Positions 1-8,000 of a stretch of 64,000 bases of DNA are shown here, in pieces; position 1 is the first letter of the stretch, and each line of letters begins with the position of its first letter. A program made the translations under genes and the position numbers. Origin of the DNA: Hamadaea tsunoensis DSM 44101 (lineage in GTDB: Bacteria; Actinomycetota; Actinomycetes; Mycobacteriales; Micromonosporaceae); NCBI RefSeq assembly GCF_000428945.1, contig NZ_AUAX01000009.1, forward strand, positions 275,607 to 339,606, in the 5' to 3' direction. The notes under the pieces are model-generated. The model did no database searches. It saw only the letters and a list, made by a program, of their open reading frames with translations, and was not told where the DNA came from.

Positions 1-554
1 TCCCGGGAGGCGTTGAGGAATGCCTCGACCACCCGGTGCTGGCGTTGCAGGTCCGCCTCCGGATCCACCGTCCGGCCCTGCACGCGGCGGCGGGCCCGGC
101 TGGCGAGCTGGCGGGCGGCGGCCGGCGTACGCCCGAGGATGCCGGCGATCTCCTCGAACGGGACGGCGAACATGTCGTGCAGCACGAACGCGAGCCGCTC
201 GGCCGGATCGAGGGTGTCGAGCACCACGAGCAGGGCGAGCCCGACGGAGTCGGCCAGCACCGCCTCGTTCTCGGGATCGTGCGTACCGCCGGCCGGGTCG
301 GCCGCGATCTCCAGCGACTCCTCCCGCCGCGACGTACGCGAGCGCAGCATGTCCAGGCAGACCCGGCCGACCACGGTCGTCAGCCAGCCGCCGAGGTTCT
401 TGATCTCGTCGGTGTCGGACCGGCTGAGCCGCAGCCACGACTCCTGGACCGCGTCCTCCGCCTCGCTCGCCGAGCCGAGCATGCGGTACGCGACGGCCCG
501 CAGGTGCGGCCGGTTCTCCTCGAACCGTTCGGCCAGCCAGTCATCCGGATCCAC
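1..554 (-). CDS. ECF RNA polymerase sigma factor, ECF41/SigJ-like (3' end outside window)
   Basis: Only the first 184 codons are inside the window; the gene runs off the left edge. The start is GTG at 554, preceded by AAGGAGG at 562-568. The protein opens DPDDWLAERFEENRPHLR and continues with a sigma region 2 (AYRMLGSASEAEDAVQESWLRL) and a region 4 helix-turn-helix (FEEIAGILGRTPAAARQLASRARRR). It then reads into DLQRQHRVVEAFLNASR, the junction that in ECF41 proteins leads into a C-terminal SnoaL-like regulatory domain, here cut off. The class is supported by a matching promoter just upstream (592-618). Its target genes, usually a carboxymuconolactone decarboxylase, oxidoreductase or epimerase, would lie outside the window. 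Confidence 0.9.
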   Translation of the reverse strand, partial: MDPDDWLAERFEENRPHLRAVAYRMLGSASEAEDAVQESWLRLSRSDTDEIKNLGGWLTTVVGRVCLDMLRSRTSRREESLEIAADPAGGTHDPENEAVLADSVGLALLVVLDTLDPAERLAFVLHDMFAVPFEEIAGILGRTPAAARQLASRARRRVQGRTVDPEADLQRQHRVVEAFLNASR

Positions 555-591
555 GATGATGCCTCCTTACGCGGTGGTACCCCACCCGGCT

Positions 592-618
592 GACGGATGG
601 GGTACCCCGGATGTGACA
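592..618 (-). promoter_or_regulatory. ECF41-type promoter, probably autoregulatory
   Basis: Read on the minus strand this is TGTCACA (612-618), exactly 16 bases, then CGTC (592-595). That is the published consensus for ECF41 sigma factors. It lies about 40 bp upstream of the ECF start at 554. A perfect 9-bp inverted repeat, GGTACCCCA (576-584) and TGGGGTACC (598-606), overlaps the spacer and could be an operator. Inference: the sigma factor activates its own gene. Confidence 0.65.
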
Positions 619-636
619 GGACGAGCGTATCTACCT

Positions 637-690
637 GATCAGACCCACTTGTTTGATCAGGCCTACTTGTTTGATCAGACCTACTTGGTC
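637..690. repeat. three tandem copies of an 18-bp unit over a gene end
   Basis: Units at 637-654, 655-672 and 673-690 follow the pattern GATCAG-N-CC-N-ACTTGTTT, with a few substitutions. The third copy contains the last codons and the TAG stop (681-683) of the minus-strand glycosyltransferase gene. The array therefore looks like a duplication of that gene's 3' end into the downstream spacer, probably by replication slippage. Confidence 0.85.
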
Positions 691-2786
691 AGGTCGTAGA
701 CGGTAGCGCCGCCCACGGTCTGCGCGGTGTAGTTCTCCGCGACCCAGCTCGCGATCTCCTGGGCCGAGTTGCTGCCGCCGCTCGACCGGCCGCCGAAGCC
801 ACCGCCGCCGCTGCCCAGGAAGTAGTGCACCTTCTTCGCCGCGACCAGCTTCTGGAAGTCCGCCAGCGAGATCGACGGGTCGCTGCCGTTGAAGCCGCCC
901 AGGCTCATCACCGGGTCGCCGGTCGCGAGCTGGTAGCCCGCCGCGTTCTGCGAGCCGACCGCCGCCGCCACCCAGGTGTACGCGCTCGAGTCGTCCGCCA
1001 GCAGCGTCACGAGTTCGGAGCTCGGGGTGGAGGCGTTGAGCAGGCCGCCCGCCCCGCCCATGCCGCCGCCCATGCCGCCACCGGGGAATCCGTTCCCGCC
1101 CGCGCCGTTCTGCGTAGTGCCGGTGGACCCGGTGCCGTTCTGCGACGTGCCCGTACCCGTGCCCGCACCGTTCGGGGTCGTGCCCTGCGGCGCGGTGCCC
1201 GTCTGTCCACCGGGGAACTGCCCGCCGTTGCGGCCGCCGAAGCCGCCCGCGCCGCCGGGTCCGCCCATCCGCCCGCCGCCGAAGCCGCCCGCGCTCGCCG
1301 GTCCGGCCGTCGGGATCGAGCCGGTGTGCGGCGTACTCGCGGTGTCGACGGCGTACGCCGCCGGGCCGGCCAGGGCCGCCGCGATGCCGAGGCCGGCGAC
1401 GACCGGCAGGACGACCTTGGGCAGCACGTGGCCGACGAAGAGGGCCGCCGCGCCGAGCAGGCCCGCCGCGATCACCAGGTAGCGCAGCCACGGCAGGTAG
1501 TCGGAGCTGCGGCCGAGCAGGACGAACGACCAGACGGCGGTGACCGCGAGGGTCACGGCGAGCACCGAGCGGGCGATCGGGCTGGTCCGGTGCTGCCACA
1601 GCGAGGCGGTGCCGATGCCGACGAGCGCGCCGACGGCCGGGGCGAGCGCCACCGTGTAGTAGGCGTGGAAGATGCCCGCCATCAGGCTGAACGTGACGCC
1701 GGTGACGATCAGCCAGCCGCCCCAGAGGATGAGGGCCGCCCGCAGCCGGGAGGTACGCGGTGCCCGCAGCGTCAGCGCGAGCCCGGCGACCAGCAGGATC
1801 AGCGCGGCCGGGAGCAGCCAGGAGATCTGGCCGCCGATCTCGGAGTTGAACAGCCGGCCGATGCCGGTCTCGCCCCACATCCCGCCGGCGGTGTTGCCGC
1901 CCCCGCCGCCGCCGACACTGCCGACCTCGTCACCGGTGATGCGGCCGAAACCGTTGTAGCCCAACGTGAGTTCGAGAATGCTGTTGCTCTGCGAGCCACC
2001 GATGTAGGGGCGGCTCGACGCCGGCCACAGGCTCACGGCCGCGATCCACCAGCCGGCCGCGACGATCATCGAGCCCAGGGCCGCGAAGAGCTGCCAGATC
2101 CGCGTGCGTACGCGTACCGGGGCGGCGAACAGGTAGACGAGGCCGAAGGCGGGGATCACCAGGAAGGCCTGGAGCATCTTGGTCAGGAAGCCGAATCCGA
2201 CGAACGCGCCGGCCAGCAGCAGCCACGTGGTCCTGCCCCGCTCCACCGCGCGGGTGACGGCGTACGCGCCCGCGACCAGGAGCAGCACCAGCAACGCGTC
2301 GGGGTTGTTGAACCGGAACATCAGGGTCGCCACCGGCGTCAGCGCCATCACCGACCCGGCGATCAGGGCGGCGCCCGGCGTGAACCAGCGGCGGACGGTC
2401 GCGTACAGCAGGGCGACGGCCGCCACCCCGCACAGCGCCTCCGGTACCAGGATGCTCCACGAGTTCACCCCGAAGATCCGGGCCGACAAGCCCATGAGCC
2501 ACATCGAGGCCGGGGTCTTGTCGACGGTGATGAAGCTCGACGCGTCGAAGGAGCCGAAGAACATCGCCTTCCAGCTCGCCGACGCGGCCTGGGCAGCCGC
2601 CGAGTAGTACGCGTTCGCCCAGCCGGATGCGCCGAGCCCCCACAGGTAGAGCAGGGCGGTCCCGACGACGAGGCTGATGAACGCCGGCCGCTCCCAGCGG
2701 GGATGCCGGGCGGAAGGCGGTGTCGGGGCCGGGGCGACACGCGTCTGATCTGCTGTTTCGCGTACGTCTGTCACGGTCATGTCCAT
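681..2786 (-). CDS. GT39-type polytopic membrane glycosyltransferase with glycine-rich tail
   Basis: A 701-residue integral membrane protein resembling the ArnT/protein-mannosyltransferase family (GT39), which transfers sugars from a polyprenyl-phosphate donor on the outer face of the membrane. After a short cytoplasmic N-terminus there are about a dozen hydrophobic helices. The conserved first-loop region with DKTPASMWLMGLSARIFGVN is near residues 95-115 and includes acidic residues typical of the catalytic loop. Around residues 490-585 is a Gly/Asn/Gln-rich low-complexity stretch (GGFGGGRMGGPGGAGGFGG), followed by a soluble domain of about 115 residues ending VGGATVYDLTK. The ATG at 2786 is preferred because more upstream starts fall inside the terminator of the neighbouring gene; no strong ribosome-binding site is visible. 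The acceptor is unknown. Confidence 0.85.
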   Translation of the reverse strand: MDMTVTDVRETADQTRVAPAPTPPSARHPRWERPAFISLVVGTALLYLWGLGASGWANAYYSAAAQAASASWKAMFFGSFDASSFITVDKTPASMWLMGLSARIFGVNSWSILVPEALCGVAAVALLYATVRRWFTPGAALIAGSVMALTPVATLMFRFNNPDALLVLLLVAGAYAVTRAVERGRTTWLLLAGAFVGFGFLTKMLQAFLVIPAFGLVYLFAAPVRVRTRIWQLFAALGSMIVAAGWWIAAVSLWPASSRPYIGGSQSNSILELTLGYNGFGRITGDEVGSVGGGGGGNTAGGMWGETGIGRLFNSEIGGQISWLLPAALILLVAGLALTLRAPRTSRLRAALILWGGWLIVTGVTFSLMAGIFHAYYTVALAPAVGALVGIGTASLWQHRTSPIARSVLAVTLAVTAVWSFVLLGRSSDYLPWLRYLVIAAGLLGAAALFVGHVLPKVVLPVVAGLGIAAALAGPAAYAVDTASTPHTGSIPTAGPASAGGFGGGRMGGPGGAGGFGGRNGGQFPGGQTGTAPQGTTPNGAGTGTGTSQNGTGSTGTTQNGAGGNGFPGGGMGGGMGGAGGLLNASTPSSELVTLLADDSSAYTWVAAAVGSQNAAGYQLATGDPVMSLGGFNGSDPSISLADFQKLVAAKKVHYFLGSGGGGFGGRSSGGSNSAQEIASWVAENYTAQTVGGATVYDLTK

Positions 2787-2842
2787 GAGAGTGACGCCCC
2801 GTGATCGGCGATCCGTCCGGTCCGGCTGGGTGTCACCTGGAA

Positions 2843-2875
2843 AGGCCCGCAACCCTGGCTGAGGGTTGCGGGCCT
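2843..2875 (-). terminator. intrinsic terminator-like hairpin after the penicillin-binding protein gene
   Basis: Perfect 14-bp arms, AGGCCCGCAACCCT (2843-2856) and AGGGTTGCGGGCCT (2862-2875), with a 5-nt loop. It lies 21 bp downstream of the stop of the minus-strand gene ending at 2897. There is no T-run, as is common in high-G+C actinobacteria. Confidence 0.8.
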
Positions 2876-2896
2876 GGGAACTCGCCGGTCAGACCG

Positions 2897-4846
2897 TCAG
2901 CGTCGGACGGTCTGCGGCTGGAGACCGCGCAGGAACGCCTCGGCGAGCGGGACCGCCGTGGCGGTCGAGTCGCCGCCGTTCTCGACGAACACGGCGAAGG
3001 CCAGGTCGCCCTGCCAGCCGATGAACCACGCGTGGGTGTGCGCCGGGTCGGCGTCGTACTCCGCCGTACCGGTCTTGCCGCTGACCGGGCCGCCGGGAAC
3101 GTCCTTGAGCGAGACCGCCGTCCCGTTCGTCACCACCTCGCGCAGGCCCGTCCGCAGCTGCGTCAGGGTCGACTCCTTGAGCTGCGGCCCGTCCGCGGCC
3201 GGGGCGGCGGGGGCCGGGTCCAGCAGGAGGACGGGCTGCTTCCACCGGCCGCGGGCGACCGCGCCGATGGCGCCGAGCATCGCGACCGGGGAGACCACCG
3301 TCGTGCCCTGCCCGAACGCCGCGGCCGCCTGCTCGGCCTGCGAGCCGCCGGAGGAGACCGCGCCGGTGAAGCAGTCGACGCCGAGGTCCCACTTCGTGCC
3401 GAGACCGAGCGCGGTGCCCGCGGCCGCGAGCCCGGTGTCGCCGAGCTTCGGGGCCAGCGACGCGAACGCGGTGTTGCACGACTTGGCCAGATCGGTGTGG
3501 AACGGCACCGGGCCGAGCGCCATGTCGTGGGCGTTCTTGAAGGTCCGGCCGTCGACCGTGTAGGTGGCCGGGCAGTCGACCACCGAGTCCGCGGTCACCG
3601 ATCCGCCGTCCAGCACCCCGTACGCCGTCACGACCTTGAACGTCGAGCCGGGCGGGACCTGGGCGACCAGCGCGAGGTCGTCGCCGCCGCCGTCGGGACC
3701 GTTGGCCACGGCCAGCACGTGCCCGTCGCTGACCCGCATGGCGACGATGGCCGTCCGCTGGGTCAGCTTCGAGCCGGCGATCGCCCCGTCGGCCGCGTTC
3801 TGGACCTTCGGGTCGAGCGTGACCGACAGCGCCTGACCGTCCTTCGCGTCGGCCCCGAAGACCTTCTGCGTACGCGTCGTGCCGTCGGCGTTCTTGCTCG
3901 TGATGTCCACCTCGACGCCGTCGGAGCCGCGCAGCCGGGCGTCGTACTGCTTCTGCAGCCCGTAGAGGCCGACCTGGTCGCCCTGGGCGTACTTGCCCGG
4001 GTTGGCGTCCATGATCTCCTTGGTGACCTCGCCGACCGAGCCGAACAGCGCCTTGGCGAACGTCCGCGTCGGGGCGAGGATCCGCGTCTCCTCCCGGAAC
4101 ACCGTCCCGTCGAGGTCGTGGATCATCGGCTTGATCTGGTCGTACGCCTCCCGGCGCAGGGTCACGATCTCGACGAACGCGTCCGGCTTGGCCTGGGCCA
4201 CCTGCTGGGCCAGGCCGCTCAGGTCGACTCCGCCGGGCACCACGGTCTTCAACGCCGAGTCGAGGACGGGCGTCAGGACGGCGAGATCCTTGATCTTGTC
4301 CGGTTCCACCCCGACGACCACCACGTTGCGGGCGGTCGCCAGCGGGTTGCCGGCCGCGTCGTTGATCCCCGCCCGCGCCGCCGCGACCACCTTGGTGTTC
4401 AGTGCGGCGTTCTCCTGCAGATCGGGGTGGACGATCTTCGGATCCCAGATCACCCGCCAGGTCTTGTTCTGCTGGGTCAGGCGTACCTGCGAGGGGTAGG
4501 TCCAGTGCGTGCCGCCGGGCAGCGTCCAGTCGACGGTGATCTTGCCGGTGGCGGACTTGTCGGAGATCGTGGGCTTGCCGTCGGCCTTGACCGTGACGGT
4601 GTCGAGGGTGCCGGACAGGCCTTTGAGGCGGTTGGCGACGTCGGTCTCGGTGAGGGCCTGGTTCTGCGGCCCGACGAAGGTGACCTTGCCGTTCCACTGC
4701 GCGTGCGGCCAGCCGGCCACGAAGGCGTCGAGGGCGGGGCCGGGCTCGGGATCCTTGGAGCAGGCGGCGAGCGGCGTCGCGAGCAGGGCGAGCGCGGCGA
4801 ACAGCGCGATCCGACGGTGCTGTGCGAGGGCTGGCATGCCGACCAT
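2897..4846 (-). CDS. penicillin-binding protein (MecA-N/PBP2-like transpeptidase), lipoprotein
   Basis: Class B-type transpeptidase of 649 residues that cross-links peptidoglycan outside the membrane. It begins with a lipoprotein signal peptide (lipobox LAAC, Cys29) rather than the usual uncleaved anchor. An NTF2-like MecA N-terminal domain follows (about 35-150), then a PBP dimerisation domain (about 160-320) and a transpeptidase domain. All three active-site motifs are present: S-T-F-K near 400, S-C-N near 456 and K-T-G (SGKTGTAEYD) near 590. The ATG at 4846 has a GGAG four bases upstream. It ends at its own hairpin terminator. The family includes PbpA/PBP2-like enzymes of actinobacteria and staphylococcal PBP2a; nothing here proves beta-lactam resistance. 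Confidence 0.92.
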   Translation of the reverse strand: MVGMPALAQHRRIALFAALALLATPLAACSKDPEPGPALDAFVAGWPHAQWNGKVTFVGPQNQALTETDVANRLKGLSGTLDTVTVKADGKPTISDKSATGKITVDWTLPGGTHWTYPSQVRLTQQNKTWRVIWDPKIVHPDLQENAALNTKVVAAARAGINDAAGNPLATARNVVVVGVEPDKIKDLAVLTPVLDSALKTVVPGGVDLSGLAQQVAQAKPDAFVEIVTLRREAYDQIKPMIHDLDGTVFREETRILAPTRTFAKALFGSVGEVTKEIMDANPGKYAQGDQVGLYGLQKQYDARLRGSDGVEVDITSKNADGTTRTQKVFGADAKDGQALSVTLDPKVQNAADGAIAGSKLTQRTAIVAMRVSDGHVLAVANGPDGGGDDLALVAQVPPGSTFKVVTAYGVLDGGSVTADSVVDCPATYTVDGRTFKNAHDMALGPVPFHTDLAKSCNTAFASLAPKLGDTGLAAAGTALGLGTKWDLGVDCFTGAVSSGGSQAEQAAAAFGQGTTVVSPVAMLGAIGAVARGRWKQPVLLLDPAPAAPAADGPQLKESTLTQLRTGLREVVTNGTAVSLKDVPGGPVSGKTGTAEYDADPAHTHAWFIGWQGDLAFAVFVENGGDSTATAVPLAEAFLRGLQPQTVRR

Positions 4847-5001
4847 TCTGCTCCATGATCACAAACGCGGCGAGGCGCGACGGACCCGGTGTGCGGGTTT
4901 CACCTGACCGCCGCCTGCCGCCCGGTTCGGCCGCCCGGAGGTTGTCATAGGGTGGAGACGACGGACGAGCCCACAGCGTGGTGGGTGAGGGGAGCTGTGT
5001 G

Positions 5002-8000
5002 ATGTCACCCGAAGGTGGCCTGATGAGCGGCGAAAGCGTGGACACGCCCGCCGACCTGCCCGGCGACATGGTCGTCGAGGCCGACGTGGACGTCGAACTC
5101 GACGAGGACCTGCCCAACGCCGAACGGCTCGTCGCCGGCGCCGTGGCGCTGGCCGGCGACAACCTGGACGACGCGCAGCTGGTGGGCCGCTACTGGCGGT
5201 TCGCGCCCGACGAGGAGCTGATGGGGCAGACCCCGAGCGCCATGCTCGCGGCCGTCCGCGGCCACCGTGAGCTGGCCGGCCGGCGCGAGCGGGGCGAGCT
5301 GATGCTGCGGATCGGGCTGACCCCCGACGGCGCCCACACGTGCATCGAGATCGTCACCGACGACATGCCCTTCCTGGTCGACTCCGTCACCGCGGCGCTG
5401 TCCGCGCGCAATCTCGACGTGCACATGCTGGTGCACCCCTTGATCGTCGTACGCCGGGAGCCGGACGGCACGCTCACCGAGGTGTGTGCCGACGTCGAGC
5501 CCGACGACGCGATCGGCGGCGACGAGATCGAGTCGTGGATGCGGATCGAGACCGACCCGGTACGCGACGCGGCCGAGGCCCGGCAGCTCTCCGTGGAGCT
5601 GGACCGCGTCCTCACCGACGTACGCCTGGCCGTCGAGGACTGGCCGCGGATGCGCGAGCGGGCGCTGGAACTCGCCGACGAGCTCACCTCCGCCGTGCTC
5701 CCGGTGCCGGACAAGGACATCACCGACTCGGTCGAGCTGCTGCGGTGGCTGGCCGACAACCACTTCACGTTCCTCGGCTACCGCGAGTACAAGCTGGTCG
5801 ACGGGCACCTGCTGAGCGCCGTGGCGGAGTCCGGCCTCGGCATCCTGCGGGGGGCGCAGGAGGCGCCGCGCGAGCTCGCGTCGATGACGCCGGAGGCGTA
5901 CCAGCGGGCGTTGGAGAAGCGGCTGCTCATCATCACGAAGGCGAACTCGCGGGCCACCGTCCACCGCTCGGCGTACCTGGACTATCTCGGCTTCAAGACC
6001 TTCGACGAGATGGGCGAGGTCGACGGCGAGATCCGGTTCCTGGGCCTGTTCTCGTCGGCCGCCTACCGGGGCAGCGTACGCGAGCTGCCGGTGGTCAAGC
6101 GCAAGGTCCACGAGGTGCTGGAGCGCTCCGGGCTGAGCCCGCGCAGCCACTCCGGCAAGGATCTGCTGGAGATCCTGGAGAGCTACCCGCGCGACGAGCT
6201 GTTCCAGATCGGCACCGAGGATCTCTACCACGCGGCCGTCGGCGTCCTGCGGATGGCGGGCCGCCGGCAGCTGCGCGCGTTCCTGCGGCGGGACGCGTAC
6301 GGGCGGTTCATCTCGTGCCTGGTCTACCTGCCGCGGGACCGGTTCACCACCGCGCACCGGCTGGCCATGCAGGAGATCCTGCTGGACGAGCTGAACGGGA
6401 TCGGGCTCGACTACACGACCAAGGTCACCGAGGGCCCGCTGGCCCGGGTGCACTTCATCGTCCGGGTGGACCCGCAGGCCCCGCCGCAGCGCGTGGACGC
6501 CGACGGGATCGCCGAGAAGCTCGCGGACGCCACCCGCGCCTGGGACGACGACTTCAAGCTGGTGCTCGCCCGCAAACTCGGCGACGAGCAGACCAAGAAC
6601 CTCTTCCACAAGTACGTCGACGCGCTGCCCGAGACCTACAAGGACGGGTACAACGCGTACGAGGCGATGCAGGACCTGGCCAAGCTGGAGCTGCTGGAGG
6701 AGCCCGGCCAGCTGGAGCTGCACCTGTTCCGGCGGCGCAAGGACGACTCCGACGTCCGCTTCAAGATCTTCCGGTTCGGCGACCCGATGGTGCTCTCCTC
6801 GGTGCTGCCGGTGCTGCACTCGCTCGGCGTGAAGGTCACCGACGAGCGGCCGTTCGAGATCAGCCGCCGCGACGGCACCGCGCACGTCTACGACTTCGGC
6901 CTCACGCTGCCGGAGAACGCCCGCGAGCTGGCCGAGGTCCGCTCGCACGTGGAGAACGCCTTCGCCGCCGCCTGGCGCGGCGAGGCCGAGGTGGACGGTT
7001 TCAACGAACTCGTGCTGCGGGCCGGCCTGACCTGGCGGCAGGTCGTCGTCCTGCGCGCGTACGCCAAGTACCTGCGGCAGACCGGAACCGTGTTCACGCA
7101 GGAGTCGATGGAGCAGACGTTCATCGCGTACCCGGGGCTGGCGGGGGCGCTCGTCGCGCTCTTCGAGACCCGCTTCGACCCCGCGCTCAAGCTCTCCGAC
7201 GCCGACCGCGAGACGCAGGGCAAGGAGCTCGTCGCGTCGATCAACCGGCAGCTCGACACGGTCGCCAGCCTCGACCAGGACCGCATCCTGCGCAACTACC
7301 TCACCCTCGTGCAGGCGACCCTCCGGACGTCCTTCTACCAGCGCGGCACGGAATCGCGGCCCAAGGCGTACATCTCCTTCAAGCTCGATCCCCAGGCGAT
7401 CCCCGACCTGCCCGCGCCGCGGCCCAAGTTCGAGATCTTCGTGTACGCGCCGCGCTTCGAAGGCGTACACCTGAGATTCGGTGCGGTGGCACGCGGTGGC
7501 CTGCGGTGGAGCGACCGGCGGGACGACTTCCGCACCGAGATCCTGGGCCTGGTGAAGGCGCAGATGGTGAAGAACGCGGTGATCGTGCCGGTCGGTGCCA
7601 AGGGCGGGTTCGTGCTGAAGCAGGCGCCGGCCGCGACCGACCGGGACGCGTTCCTCGCCGAGGGTGTGGCCTGCTACAAGCTGTTCATCTCGGCGCTGCT
7701 GGACATCACCGACAACCTCGACGCCGGCAAGATCGTGCCGCCCGCGGACGTGGTGCGCCACGACCCGGACGACCCCTACCTGGTCGTGGCGGCGGACAAG
7801 GGCACGGCCACCTTCTCGGACATCGCCAACGGCATCTCGGCGGAGTACGGGTTCTGGCTCGGCGACGCGTTCGCCTCGGGCGGTTCGGCCGGCTACGACC
7901 ACAAGGGCATGGGCATCACCGCCCGGGGTGCCTGGGAGTCGGTCAAACGGCACTTCAGAGGCCTGGGTGTCAACATCCAGGAGCAGGACTTCACGGTCGT

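Noticed and set aside
825..2804. 659-codon plus-strand frame over the GT39 gene
   Set aside because: Arg/Gly/Ala-rich shadow; the opposite strand has clear membrane helices and family motifs.
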